A stretch of DNA of 64,000 bases from Polaromonas sp. (GCA_028291985.1 JAQGNE010000021.1:1-64000), one strand, 5' to 3'. Shown: positions 55,117-63,823, counted from the stretch's first letter. Notes: generated by a model from the sequence alone, not told the origin. Program-made: numbers and translations.

Positions 55117-55173
55117 TGCGGAATAATTTTCCGCATTCACGCGCTAAAACACCCTTTACAGATTCAAAATCTG
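55117..55173. promoter_or_regulatory. Two palindromes upstream of the Lrp-family gene (operator candidates)
   Basis: TGCGGAA-TAATT-TTCCGCA (55117-55135) and CAGATT-CAA-AATCTG (55159-55173) are both perfect inverted repeats lying 30-90 bases upstream of the regulator start. Lrp/AsnC proteins often bind such AT-centred palindromes at their own promoters, so autoregulation is likely. Confidence 0.55.
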
Positions 55174-55204
55174 CCAAACCCCATTTTTCGGTTAAATTGA
55201 CTTG

Positions 55205-55663
55205 ATGGATACATTGGACCGAAAGATTCTTCAGGTGTTACAGGCTGACGCGAGAACCAGCCTTAACGATATCGGGCAGGCCGTGGGACTGAGTGCCTCG
55301 CCCTGTTGGGGCCGTATCAAAAAAATGGAAGAGGCCGGCATTATTGAGGCCTACACCGTGCGGCTCAATGCCGAGGCGCTGGGCCTGGGCGACACGGTGA
55401 TGGTGCAGGTCACGCTGGACAGCCATTCAGACAACACCCTTGAGAAATTCGGCGAGACGCTGGCGGCCATTCCAGAGGTGGTAGAGGCTTATCTGGTATC
55501 CGGCGAATACGACTACCTGCTGCGTATTGCCGTCAAGGACACCAAAGACTATGAGCGGCTGCTCCGCGAGCGGCTTTACAAGATCAAGGGCATACGGCAC
55601 AGCAAGTCAAGCTTTGTGCTGCGTACCTTGAAAAAAGCGGACCTGCCTTTGCTGCCAGGCTGA
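55205..55663 (+). CDS. Lrp/AsnC-family transcriptional regulator
   Basis: A 152-residue protein with the N-terminal helix-turn-helix ([46 protein letters not shown]) and the C-terminal RAM ligand domain ([48 protein letters not shown]). It would bind an amino acid or related effector. It has no divergent enzyme partner, so its targets besides itself are unknown. Confidence 0.94.
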   Translation: MDTLDRKILQVLQADARTSLNDIGQAVGLSASPCWGRIKKMEEAGIIEAYTVRLNAEALGLGDTVMVQVTLDSHSDNTLEKFGETLAAIPEVVEAYLVSGEYDYLLRIAVKDTKDYERLLRERLYKIKGIRHSKSSFVLRTLKKADLPLLPG

Positions 55664-55866
55664 CGCGGGCAGCTCGGCAACCTGTCTTCCGCATCTCCGC
55701 AGGGCAGGCAATCCCGCTGTCATTCGCCTATGTGGGCGGCGCATGTACACCGGGCGGTTCACTCAAGGTATTGGCTGACAGGTGTGCGAGATCGCATCAT
55801 CTAGAGTGCGAAATTGCTGGCGCATCTTCGCCAGTGGTTCCATCCCAGAGAAAAGGTAATGCAACC

Positions 55867-57219
55867 ATGCCGCCGACTTTTTTAACGCGCTCTGCTTTCC
55901 AGCTGCCTGTCCGCCTTGCCGCCATGGGCCTGCTGAGCGCACTGGTGGCTTGCGGTGATACCGCTGAACTGGCCCCGCAAGCCGGCATGGGCGCAACGCC
56001 TACCTTGCCGCAACCGAAAAAAAGCCTGATTCCCACCGTCAATATTGCGCCTGCCAAGGGCTGGCCTGCGGGCACCATGCCCAAGCCAATGGCTGGCTTG
56101 AGCGTCACCGCGCTGGCTACTGGGCTGGATCATCCGCGCTGGGTCTATACCCTGCCCAACGGTGATGTGCTGGTCGCCGAAAGCAACAAGCCGCCGCCGG
56201 ATGAAGACAAGAGCTTCAGCGTGAAGCGCATCGTCATGGGCCTGGTGATGAAAAGAGCCGGCGCTGGCGTGCCCAGCGCCAACCGCATCAGCCTGCTGCG
56301 TGATGCCAATGGCGATGGCGTGGCCGAGACGCGGTCGGTCTTTCTGCAGGGTCTGAATTCACCGTTCGGGATGGCGCTGGTGGGCAACAACCTGTATGTT
56401 GCCAATGCGGATGCCATCATGCGGTTTACCTACGAGGCCGGTCAGACACAGATCACGGCAACCGGCGTGCAGGTGACCGACCTGCCGGGCAAGCCGCTCA
56501 ACCACCACTGGACGAAGAACATCATCGCCAGCAAGGACGGCAGCAAGCTGTATGCAACGGTGGGCTCCAACAGCAATGTGGGAGAAAACGGCATGGACAT
56601 CGAAGCGGGCCGTGCAGCGATCTGGGAGGTGGATTTGCAGACCGGCCAGAAGCGGCTGTTTGCCAGCGGCCTGCGCAACCCCAACGGCATGGGCTGGTCG
56701 CCAGAAGACGGTAAATTGTGGACGGTGGTCAATGAGCGCGACGAGATCGGGAGCGACCTGGTGCCCGACTACCTGACGTCTGTGAAGGACGGCGCTTTTT
56801 ACGGCTGGCCCTATAGCTATTACGGCCAGAACGTCGACGAGCGCATCAAGCCGGCGCAGCCTGACCTGGTGGCCAAGGCCGTGGTGCCTGACTACGCGCT
56901 GGGCTCGCATGTTGCGCCCCTGGGCATGGTGTTTGCGGATGGCAAGTCATTTCCGGCGCCACTGTCCGACGGCGTGTTTGTTGGCCAGCATGGCTCATGG
57001 AACCGCCAGCCCCTGAGCGGCTACAACGTGGTGTTCGTGCCCTTTGCACAGGGCATGCCATCGGGCCTGCCGGTGGAGGTGTTGGGCGGTTTTCTGAGTC
57101 CGCAGGGTGAAGCTTATGGCCGACCCGTCGGGGTAGCCATGGACACGCGCGGCGGTTTGCTGGTGGCTGACGATGTGGGCAATGTGGTCTGGCGGGTGGC
57201 TGCCGCAGCCCCACGCTGA
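55867..57219 (+). CDS. PQQ-type sugar dehydrogenase-like lipoprotein (COG2133)
   Basis: About 450 residues from the ATG at 55867, with AAAGG upstream. The signal segment ends in the lipobox-like LVACGD, so it is probably lipid-anchored in the envelope. The rest is a six-bladed propeller of the glucose/sorbosone dehydrogenase family ([50 protein letters not shown] blades; [28 protein letters not shown]). It would oxidise a sugar or lactol with PQQ. A fragment of a cytochrome oxidase gene follows. Confidence 0.87.
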   Translation: MPPTFLTRSAFQLPVRLAAMGLLSALVACGDTAELAPQAGMGATPTLPQPKKSLIPTVNIAPAKGWPAGTMPKPMAGLSVTALATGLDHPRWVYTLPNGDVLVAESNKPPPDEDKSFSVKRIVMGLVMKRAGAGVPSANRISLLRDANGDGVAETRSVFLQGLNSPFGMALVGNNLYVANADAIMRFTYEAGQTQITATGVQVTDLPGKPLNHHWTKNIIASKDGSKLYATVGSNSNVGENGMDIEAGRAAIWEVDLQTGQKRLFASGLRNPNGMGWSPEDGKLWTVVNERDEIGSDLVPDYLTSVKDGAFYGWPYSYYGQNVDERIKPAQPDLVAKAVVPDYALGSHVAPLGMVFADGKSFPAPLSDGVFVGQHGSWNRQPLSGYNVVFVPFAQGMPSGLPVEVLGGFLSPQGEAYGRPVGVAMDTRGGLLVADDVGNVVWRVAAAAPR

Positions 57220-57290
57220 CGGCGGAACACGTTGCGCCCCGAGCCTTGAAGGTTGCTGGCGCGAATTCAATGATTTCCTGAGTAAGTAAT

Positions 57291-57338
57291 GGCCGCAGCC
57301 CTTTGTATATAAAGGCAATTAGCTATAAATTAAATGGC
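57291..57338 (-). repeat. Dispersed hairpin repeat, copy 8
   Basis: The core GCTATAAATTAAATGGC (57322-57338) has one arm mismatch and is preceded by GCAGCCCTTTGTATATAAAGG, the reverse-oriented flank seen in copy 4. Confidence 0.65.
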
Positions 57339-57374
57339 AACAGACGCGAGTCTGTGTGTTGTAGCTTCCGCTAA

Positions 57375-57551
57375 TTTTCCGGTGTCGCGGTGCTGCTGAC
57401 CATGGGGTTGTACGTCTGCGCGCGCAGTTGGAACGGCAAGCTGCTGCCCGATGCGCGTGCCTCGCTCGACAATACCGCCGTGCTATGGCACTACGTCGCT
57501 GCGCAGGGGTTGGTGGGAATGGGCGTTATCTACCTGATGCCCCTGATCTAA
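57375..57551 (+). pseudogene. C-terminal remnant of a heme-copper cytochrome oxidase subunit (I/III type)
   Basis: An open stretch after an in-frame TAA at 57372 encodes VAVLLTMGLYVCARSW, then DARASLDNTAVLWHYVAAQG and LVGMGVIYLMPLI-stop. The phrase with LDNTAVLWHYVAAQGLVGMG resembles the last helix of fused cytochrome c oxidase subunit I/III or subunit III proteins. No start or upstream helices remain. It is a leftover of a deleted oxidase gene next to a PQQ-type dehydrogenase. Confidence 0.65.
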
Positions 57552-57684
57552 GCGGGCTGGCGCGGGCAGTTTCGTTGACAGGTGCGGGCGAACATCCAGC
57601 GGCATATCCCTTGCGCTTTCAAGCCGCTGTTTATCTGAATTTGAGCAAAAAGCGCTTGCAGCCCAGTAAATAAAAGCAGTGTCA

Positions 57685-57701
57685 GCTATATATTTAATAG
57701 C
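57685..57701 (+). repeat. Dispersed hairpin repeat, copy 9 (core)
   Basis: The core GCTATATATTTAATAGC lies between the oxidase remnant and the phosphatase gene; the surrounding 186-base gap shows nothing else. Confidence 0.65.
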
Positions 57702-57737
57702 ACAACCGTCCTGAAGGCCGCTGTTGCCGACTACTGC

Positions 57738-58406
57738 TCAGGCGTAGGTGATCCAGTCCACATGCTCAGGTGCATCAAGATGCGGCAAGGTGTTGTAGGT
57801 CACCAGCATATGGCGCCTGGGCGTGAAGGCAAACTCGGTCAATGACGCGTTGCGGATACGCAGATTGAGCTCGATCGTGGTCTGCGGGCTCGTGCCCAGC
57901 ACATGCCCGACCGCGGTGGAGATAGGCCCCCCGCTGGACACCAGCAGCACATGGCCCTCATGCGTCTTGCGGATATGGTCGAGCACATCGGTGATGCCGG
58001 CTACAAAGCCGCTGTAGCTGGGCATGCCTTGCGGTCTGACCACACCGGCCATCCATTGCGCGAGCCCGTTTTTCAGCAAGCGAAAGTGGCTGCGGTACAT
58101 TTCGGGCGTGGTCGGCTTTTCAAGCGGATGCGGATGAACCGCGGCAATGACCGCGCGGCTGTCGTATTCGTTCAGCCCCGGCAGGGCGGTGGCTGACATG
58201 GGCATGCCCATGCCCTCGGCAATGCCGTCAAAGGTTTTGATCTGACGGCGCAGTGTGCCTGTGTAAGCCGCATCGAAAGCAATGCCTTTGTACTTGAAGT
58301 ACTCGCCCAGACGTAGCGCCTGTCGATAGCCGAGATCACTCAGCACGTCATAGTCATCAGCGCCGAAAGAGGCCTGCCCGTGGCGCACAAGGTATAGGGT
58401 TCCCAT
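57738..58406 (-). CDS. Histidine phosphatase (phosphoglycerate mutase-like) family protein
   Basis: A 222-residue protein starting MGTLYLVRHGQASFGADDYD with the catalytic R-H-G motif. The second catalytic region is VLLVSSGGPISTAVGHVLG, where the usual His of the family SHG loop is replaced by GG. Substrate unknown; family members remove phosphate from small molecules or proteins. It is a single gene flanked by repeat cores on both sides. Confidence 0.85.
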   Translation of the reverse strand: MGTLYLVRHGQASFGADDYDVLSDLGYRQALRLGEYFKYKGIAFDAAYTGTLRRQIKTFDGIAEGMGMPMSATALPGLNEYDSRAVIAAVHPHPLEKPTTPEMYRSHFRLLKNGLAQWMAGVVRPQGMPSYSGFVAGITDVLDHIRKTHEGHVLLVSSGGPISTAVGHVLGTSPQTTIELNLRIRNASLTEFAFTPRRHMLVTYNTLPHLDAPEHVDWITYA

Positions 58407-58459
58407 ACCGCAAATTTAAGCTAGATCGGGCCCTGGACTATGTCTCCCGAGCGACGTAT

Positions 58460-58476
58460 GCTATTTATTCAATAGC
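58460..58476 (+). repeat. Dispersed hairpin repeat, copy 10 (core)
   Basis: The core GCTATTTATTCAATAGC lies between the phosphatase and the ribbon-helix-helix gene. Confidence 0.65.
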
Positions 58477-58496
58477 GTAACAGCTGTGCCACAGGT

Positions 58497-58835
58497 TCAA
58501 TGCCGGGTGGGCTCACGGGGTGCAGGAACGATCACTGTGCGCAGGGCGGCGTGCTTGTGGGCCACATCATCCAGCCGCGGCAGCGACAGGTACCGCAGGC
58601 AGCAAACCCTGAGGGAGGATGTCAAGTTGGGGCTGTCCTCGCGCCGCGCCAGAAGCTCCCGGTGCAAGGTGGAAATCATCTGGTTGGTGGTCTTGTTTTC
58701 GCGGCCGGCAATTTCGGCCAGAACATCCCAGAACAGGTTTTCCAGCCGTATGGTGGTCAGCACATTGTTGATGCGCAGCGACCGGGTGCGTGCCTCGTAC
58801 GGGATGGGATCGGCGTCAACATAAACAGAACACAT
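58497..58835 (-). CDS. Ribbon-helix-helix domain protein (RHH_4 type)
   Basis: A 112-residue protein from the ATG at 58835. The RHH_4-like core is RSLRINNVLTTIRLENLFWDVLAEIAGRENKTTNQMISTLHRELL with LTSSLRVCCLRYL after it. It is probably a small DNA-binding protein, although many RHH_4 members are unassigned. The frame stays open upstream to 59039, but that part is the broken GMC oxidoreductase gene. The intended promoter may have been removed with that gene. Confidence 0.75.
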   Translation of the reverse strand: MCSVYVDADPIPYEARTRSLRINNVLTTIRLENLFWDVLAEIAGRENKTTNQMISTLHRELLARREDSPNLTSSLRVCCLRYLSLPRLDDVAHKHAALRTVIVPAPREPTRH

Positions 58836-58837
58836 GA

Positions 58838-59076
58838 CCGGCTCGTTGATGCGCCTGCCCAGCGGGTGGTGGTGCCGCCAACCGTCTTGCAGATCCAGGC
58901 AGGCAGATTGGGAAAGTCCTTGGCCACCGCCAACTGCCGGAATTGGTGCGATTGTCCCGCCAGGCCAGCTGGCTGAAGGACTTCTACTCGTCGTTGATAT
59001 AGCTGGCTTGGAACTGCATTGCGCCTGCTTCCAGCACAACGACTTTTACGCCCTTGGCGTGGTCAATTTTTGCCAT
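58838..59076 (-). pseudogene. Decayed GMC oxidoreductase (gluconate 2-dehydrogenase large subunit type)
   Basis: Starting at ATG 59076 the frame reads MAKIDHAKGVKVVVLEAG and then ASYINDE, but the Gly-rich FAD motif normally between them and the start is deleted. A TAG (58984-58986) replaces the Trp codon expected after NDE. Beyond it, SFSQLAWRDNRTNSGSWR continues in frame, then a one-base loss shifts to VAKDFPNLPAWICKTVGG and TTTRWAGAS before the sequence stops near the next gene. Deletion, nonsense and frameshift together show a dead gene. Confidence 0.8.
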
Positions 59077-59228
59077 GATGAGTGTCCTGATGAAGCGGGA
59101 ATTGTTCAGGGATGCCGCGTGCTCTGCTGAGTTCAGCCCATCCACGGCACTGGGCTGGCAGCCGCTGATGGCGCCGGCAACCGCTTCAGATCCTGAAAGC
59201 CACGCGTGATGTAGCCGCCTTTTTCCCG

Positions 59229-59765
59229 TCACGAAACGGGATAGCCCCAAGCCGCGAAAGCCATATCGTTGTCATACAGCGATGTAACGCATTTGCCGCG
59301 TACTGCGGCAAAAAAAGGCGTGCCCTCCATGGCCTTGACGACAGCCAGCTTTTTGGCAGGCGTAGCCTTGCTGAAGCTCCTGCCGGCGCCTTGTCCAGGC
59401 CGGTGATGCCGTCGCGCAGCAGCAGGGTGGTTTTTCCCATCGCTGGTCGCACCGGCATCCAGGTCCTTTGCCAGCAATGCATACACCGCATCGGGCAGCT
59501 TGGCATGCGGGTAGAGCACACGCCCCATGCTCATGAGCGTGGCGCCTTCCGCGCTGCTCCGGGTTTTCAGCTTTACTGCCCAGCTTCGCGATGGTGCCAG
59601 CAGGGCGAGCGTGCTGCCCGCGGCCAGCGTTCCCCGCAGCAGGCCACTGCCACGCAAGAGGCTTCGCCGTGTGTGCGGCAGGTTTTGCTGCGGTACCTCG
59701 CCGCTGTCGTCGCCGCAACTAGCTGCCGCGGCTTCGTGCGTCGAAATGATGGGTATGACTTTCAT
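59229..59765 (-). CDS. Gluconate 2-dehydrogenase subunit 3-like protein with compensating frameshifts
   Basis: From the ATG at 59765 (GGAG 6-7 bases upstream) 178 residues follow: a Tat-type leader (RRSLLRGSGLLRGTLAAGSTLALL), LMSMGRVLYPHAKLPDAVYALLAKDLD, and a typical end FFAAVRGKCVTSLYDNDMAFAAWGYPVS. Between about 59388 and 59433 the expected sequence (GKTTLLLRDGITGLDKA) lies in another frame, so a +1 in a run of five A and a -1 near GGCGCC cancel out. The protein may be altered but full length. Its catalytic partner gene just downstream is dead. Confidence 0.7.
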   Translation of the reverse strand: MKVIPIISTHEAAAASCGDDSGEVPQQNLPHTRRSLLRGSGLLRGTLAAGSTLALLAPSRSWAVKLKTRSSAEGATLMSMGRVLYPHAKLPDAVYALLAKDLDAGATSDGKNHPAAARRHHRPGQGAGRSFSKATPAKKLAVVKAMEGTPFFAAVRGKCVTSLYDNDMAFAAWGYPVS

Positions 59766-59839
59766 CGTTGTCTCCGTTGGGGTTTGAATTCTTTGTTCAG
59801 TCATGGGGCGTCTTTGCAAGGGCGGCGCCGGCCTGGTGT

Positions 59840-60238
59840 TTACTGGTAGTGGCCGTGCCTTTCAAGCACCTCCACCTTGTAACCATCCGGGTCCCGAATG
59901 AAAAAGTAACGGCCGATCAAGGTGCCATCGTCGGCCTTGACCTCCTTGGTGTCCAACGGGCTGTAGCCCAGGCCGGCCAGGCGATCGCGGTCGGCAGCGG
60001 CATCGGGCACGCAGACGCCAACATGGCCGTAACCGTCGCCATGGGTGTACGGCTCGCTGCGATCCCGGTTCCCGGTGAGCTCTAACTCAGCGTCGTTTTC
60101 TGCATTGCGCAGGTACACCAAGGAGAAACCCGGAAAGTCAAGCCGGTGCGCTGGTTGCAAGTCAAAGCATTTGGCATAAAACTTCAGAGACTTGTCCAGG
60201 TCCAGCACGCGGATCATGCTGTGGATTATTTTTGACAT
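59840..60238 (-). CDS. gloA: Lactoylglutathione lyase (glyoxalase I)
   Basis: A 132-residue VOC-fold protein: HSMIRVLDLDKSLKFYAKCFDL with the first metal His, AELELTGN with Glu, GYGHVGVCVPD with His and DPDGYKVEVLER with Glu. It isomerises the hemithioacetal of methylglyoxal and glutathione. Length is that of the short bacterial nickel-type enzyme. It stands alone 74 bases from the dehydrogenase subunit gene. Confidence 0.93.
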   Translation of the reverse strand: MSKIIHSMIRVLDLDKSLKFYAKCFDLQPAHRLDFPGFSLVYLRNAENDAELELTGNRDRSEPYTHGDGYGHVGVCVPDAAADRDRLAGLGYSPLDTKEVKADDGTLIGRYFFIRDPDGYKVEVLERHGHYQ

Positions 60239-60418
60239 CGCTTGCAGGCTAGGGGTTGATCTGTGATCGACTCTAGGCCTGCATCCAGGCTGCCGGGTAA
60301 TACACGGTTAAATGGCTTGCCTCAATTGCGAAAAATTGACCCTCGAAAACCCTTGGCCTGCGCCGCATGAACTGCCTCGGCCTGCCTGAACCGAATGCAA
60401 AAACAGGAAACTGAATCC

Positions 60419-61384
60419 TCAAGAACCGGCAAGCACCTTTGCAAACAGGTCAGAGTCCACATTGCCGCCGCACAGCGTGGTGCCGATCACCTGACCTGCA
60501 ATCTGTAAACGCTCCTGCATTGCCGCTGCAAAACTGGCAGCGCCCGCGCCTTCGGCCACGTTGTGGGTGTCGGCATAAAGATGGCGCATGGCAGAGGCGA
60601 CCTCATCATCACTGACTTGAACGATGTGATCAAGGTGTGGAATCAGGAGGCTCAAGGCCGCCTCGTCCGCCATGCGGCAGGCCAGGCCGTCGGCCAGCTG
60701 CGTGCTTACCGGTGCTGCGATCACCCGACCTGCTGCAATGGAGTCGGCGTAGCTGGTGGCGTGTGCGCTCACCACACCGACGATCCGGACCGGATGATTG
60801 AGTGCCAGCTTGGCGCAGATGGCTGCGGCAGCGCCAGAACCCATGCCGATGGGCACGTAAGCCACATCCATGTGCGGGACTGCCTTGAAAAATTCCCACC
60901 AGTAGGTTGCCACGCCCAGGACCAGGTCGGAATGAAAGCTGGGCACCATGTGCGCACCACGCTCGCCCGCCAGACCAATCGCAAATTCGCGGCTTTCCTG
61001 AAACTCGCTCCCATGCTCGATCAGGGCGACGCCAAGGGCCCGCATGGCGGCATTTTTTTCGGTCGAGTTGCCGTGCGGAACGACGATGGTGCAGGGCACG
61101 CCGCGAGAGCGCGCGGCCCATCCAATGCTCTGGCCATGGTTGCCGCGGGTTGCGCTGATGACTTCGCGCGGCAAAACCCCGGCGCGTGCCAGGGCGTCGA
61201 AATACACCAGTCCGCCGCGAATCTTGAATGCACCGACGGGCGTGTGGTTTTCATGCTTGATCCAGCATTCGGTACCCAGCCGCTGGCTTGATAGACCCCA
61301 GCAGTATTGGGGCGTGGCCTGAAACCCTTGGTACACCACGCGGGCTGCGGTTTCGATAGCGGCCAGGGTAGGAAGGGCATTCAT
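60419..61384 (-). CDS. PLP-dependent threonine dehydratase-like enzyme
   Basis: About 321 residues from the ATG at 61384 (MNALPTLAAIETAARVVYQGF); an in-frame start at 61450 would overlap the upstream gene. The PLP lysine is in HTPVGAFKIRGGLVYFD; ATRGNHGQSIGWAARSRGVP and the glycine loop VPIGMGSGAAAAICAKL bind substrate and phosphate. No ACT regulatory domain is present. It likely deaminates a hydroxy amino acid such as threonine or serine, or a derivative. It lies 16 bases after a LysE-type exporter gene. Confidence 0.9.
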   Translation of the reverse strand: MNALPTLAAIETAARVVYQGFQATPQYCWGLSSQRLGTECWIKHENHTPVGAFKIRGGLVYFDALARAGVLPREVISATRGNHGQSIGWAARSRGVPCTIVVPHGNSTEKNAAMRALGVALIEHGSEFQESREFAIGLAGERGAHMVPSFHSDLVLGVATYWWEFFKAVPHMDVAYVPIGMGSGAAAAICAKLALNHPVRIVGVVSAHATSYADSIAAGRVIAAPVSTQLADGLACRMADEAALSLLIPHLDHIVQVSDDEVASAMRHLYADTHNVAEGAGAASFAAAMQERLQIAGQVIGTTLCGGNVDSDLFAKVLAGS

Positions 61385-61400
61385 GTCGCGGTAATCCGGT

Positions 61401-62033
61401 TCAGTGTTTGTCGGTGGTTGCGATGCGAAGGGCAAGGCCGGCCAGCACACTGCCCATCAGGTAACGTTGCAGGGCCACCCAGCCGGGGCGGTGCTCAAAG
61501 AACCGGGTGATGCGAGCCGCGCCGCCGATGATCAGGGCGTTGACGCTGGCGCTGACCAGTATCTGCACCGCGCCCAGCTGCAGGCTCTGCAGCCAGACCG
61601 GCCCTTGCCCGGGGTGCAAAAACTGCGGAAAAACCGACAGGTAAAACATTGCCACTTTCGGGTTGAGCAGATTGGTGATCAGCCCCATTCGAAAAAGCGT
61701 CGCCGGTGTATCGGCCGGCATGGCGCGTGTCTTGAACATCGAGACCCCACCAGGCTTTACCGCCTGCCAGGCTAAATACAGCAGATAAGCCGCGCCGATC
61801 AGTTTGATGGCATCAAAAGCCATGGGCACTGCCATCAGCAGGGCGGTCAACCCAATCCCGGCGGCGCACAGATGCACCACCAGCCCCAGTTGCACGCCTG
61901 CCAGCGACACCAGTCCAGCGCTGCGCCCCTGGCACAGCGTGCGCGAGACGCAGTACATCATGTTGGGGCCGGGCGTTATCACCATCACCAGCGTGGCCAG
62001 TGCGAAAAGGCCCAGCGAAGAAGCGCTCAACAT
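61401..62033 (-). CDS. LysE/RhtB-family amino acid exporter
   Basis: A 210-residue membrane protein with about six helices, beginning LGLFALATLVMVITPGPNMMYCVSRTLCQGRSAGLVSLAGVQLG, which carries the family P-G-P-N motif, and continuing with LINLLNPKVAMFYLSVFPQF (here LITNLLNPKVAMFYLS). It exports amino acids. The pairing with a dehydratase-like gene (16 bases) suggests a detoxifying amino acid unit; that link is inference. It is 2 bases after the VOC gene. Confidence 0.92.
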   Translation of the reverse strand: MLSASSLGLFALATLVMVITPGPNMMYCVSRTLCQGRSAGLVSLAGVQLGLVVHLCAAGIGLTALLMAVPMAFDAIKLIGAAYLLYLAWQAVKPGGVSMFKTRAMPADTPATLFRMGLITNLLNPKVAMFYLSVFPQFLHPGQGPVWLQSLQLGAVQILVSASVNALIIGGAARITRFFEHRPGWVALQRYLMGSVLAGLALRIATTDKH

Positions 62034-62035
62034 GC

Positions 62036-62761
62036 CTAGGCGCCCCGGCTGCTCAGCCGAACGTCACCGCGCGGTGTTTGCAGGGTGGCGATGATATCCG
62101 GCGTGCCGGCCTGCACCGTCACGCCCGCAAAACCGATTGCTGCGTAGGCATTGCGTAGCTCTTCGGGGCGCGGATGGCAAAACTGCAGCGATTGCAGCGT
62201 CACGCCTGATGCGGGCAGGCTTTCAGTGGGGTGAACGCCTCCCCACTGAATAAGCGTTGGCAGCGCGCCGTAAAAGAGCCGTTGGCCGTCATGCCGGATG
62301 GTGATCTTCCAGCTCAGCTCGCCTTGGGGCGTGGGCCGGGATGCCTGCAGCACTTCGCCGCGGTCCAGGCCCAGCTGTTTTAAGGCGGCTACGCCTGCCG
62401 CAGCGTCAGTGGTTGCCGCAACAAAATGAATCAGGCGCGGCCCGCTTTTGGACAGCAATGTCTGCAGTGCGGGGTTATCAAGATCAAACCAGCGCCTGGC
62501 CCCGGCGGTGCGGGCGCTCACAGCTCCCGAATTAATAGCAATTATCTCCAGGTAAGCCTGCGCGAACCCAGCGCTGTCAATGCGCAGGAGCCGGTTGTGC
62601 GTGCCCATCAGCGGGTGTTCGCCGCCCGGTCCTGGCACAACGCCCAAGGTGTCGTGGCACCACTGCGCACCCTCTGCCAGGCTGGCCGCGGCAACTACCA
62701 GATGGTCCAGAGCGGCAGCCCTGACGGGTGCGGGGGCGCTGCTTTTTGCGATGTACCACAT
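62036..62761 (-). CDS. Glyoxalase-like VOC protein (Glyoxalase_3 type)
   Basis: A 241-residue protein. The N-terminal VOC-like segment is ALDHLVVAAASLAEGAQWCHDTLGVVPGPGGEHPLMGTHNRLL, and the C-terminal half repeats a related fold. It resembles the Glyoxalase_3 domain, whose biochemical roles are largely unknown. The stretch IIAINSGA is encoded over a degenerate hairpin-repeat core (62523-62539). It is 2 bases before lysE and 17 bases after the PhzF-family gene, on the same strand. Confidence 0.82.
   Translation of the reverse strand: MWYIAKSSAPAPVRAAALDHLVVAAASLAEGAQWCHDTLGVVPGPGGEHPLMGTHNRLLRIDSAGFAQAYLEIIAINSGAVSARTAGARRWFDLDNPALQTLLSKSGPRLIHFVAATTDAAAGVAALKQLGLDRGEVLQASRPTPQGELSWKITIRHDGQRLFYGALPTLIQWGGVHPTESLPASGVTLQSLQFCHPRPEELRNAYAAIGFAGVTVQAGTPDIIATLQTPRGDVRLSSRGA
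62523..62539 (-). repeat. Degenerate dispersed repeat core, copy 11 (inside VOC gene)
   Basis: On the minus strand GCTATTAATTCGGGAGC keeps one intact arm of the core. It lies inside the coding sequence; membership is less certain than for the other copies. Confidence 0.4.
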
Positions 62762-62778
62762 GGGGTCGCGGGTCAGGC

Positions 62779-63765
62779 TTACAGCGTTACATGGCCATCG
62801 ATGCAGGTGGCGGTTTCACCGCCTACCCACACCTGGCCGGTTTCATCGCGCCACAGGTGCACCTGCCCGGCACGCCCCAGACACACGCCCTGGGAAGCGT
62901 CGTACTGCGCCGGCATGTGCCCGTCTGCCATCAGCCACTGGGCAAGGCTGGCGTTCAGACTGCCGGTGACCGGGTCTTCATTGACCCCGACCGGCGCCAC
63001 GAAACCGCGCACTTCCAGGTCGGGCCTGAAGCTGGCCGGTGTCGGTGTCAAATCGGGTGCCGCCACAGCAGGACCGGTGCCCGCGTGGAAAGCCATGGCT
63101 TCCCGGTTGGCCCTGGCGATCAATGCGGGCGGCGCTTCATGCCGGTAGATACCGGCCACGCCGACCTTGGCATCCAGCCGGGCCAGAGTTGCATGGTCGG
63201 GCGTCAACTGCAGCACCGTCGCGGGGCTGTCCAGCAGCAGGCCGAGCCATACCGGGCCGTTGTCCAGCAGCTCCGCGGCAATGATCTGCGCCGCTGTCAC
63301 ACCCAGTGCCGCCGCCACCCCGGCAAGTAGCGCCGGGCTGGGCGCAGCCCGCTTCAACGCCGGTGCTGCAAAGGCCAGGCGAGCCGCGCCTTGCGCCGTG
63401 CCTGTGTTGGCATCGCGCCGGATATTCACCAGGCCGACCTTACATTCCTGCACGATGAAGTCTGCGCTTTTGGGCTGGCCGCCCGCCTGCAGCCAGCTAT
63501 GGCAGGTGCCCAGGGTCGGATGGCCGGCAAAGGGCAGCTCGCCGCCCGGCGTGAAAATACGCACGCGGTAATCGGCAGACGCATGCTGCGGCGCCAGTAC
63601 AAAAGTGGTTTCAGACAGGTTGGTCCATTGCGCAAAGCGCTGCATGGCCTCATCGCTGAGTCCATTGCCGTCCAGTACCACCGCCAGCGGGTTACCGAGA
63701 TAGGGTACTGGCGTGAACACGTCGACCTGCTTGAAGGGGCGTTGTCTCGGGGTAGGGGTAGGCAC
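62779..63765 (-). CDS. PhzF-family isomerase/epimerase
   Basis: A 328-residue protein with two diaminopimelate-epimerase-like halves: FKQVDVFTPVPYLGNPLAVVLDG, the catalytic Glu in WTNLSETTFVLAP, LPFAGHPTLGT, and the second half EDPVTGSLNASLAQWL. PhzF-family members isomerise diverse small metabolites; outside phenazine clusters the substrate is unknown, and no phenazine gene is nearby. It begins 58 bases from the end of the GST gene, same strand. Confidence 0.92.
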   Translation of the reverse strand: MPTPTPRQRPFKQVDVFTPVPYLGNPLAVVLDGNGLSDEAMQRFAQWTNLSETTFVLAPQHASADYRVRIFTPGGELPFAGHPTLGTCHSWLQAGGQPKSADFIVQECKVGLVNIRRDANTGTAQGAARLAFAAPALKRAAPSPALLAGVAAALGVTAAQIIAAELLDNGPVWLGLLLDSPATVLQLTPDHATLARLDAKVGVAGIYRHEAPPALIARANREAMAFHAGTGPAVAAPDLTPTPASFRPDLEVRGFVAPVGVNEDPVTGSLNASLAQWLMADGHMPAQYDASQGVCLGRAGQVHLWRDETGQVWVGGETATCIDGHVTL

Positions 63766-63823
63766 TTTGGGAAGGTCTTTTTAAGAAATTTGAGGTTCGA
63801 TAAGCAGGCGCTTTGCTGCGGCA

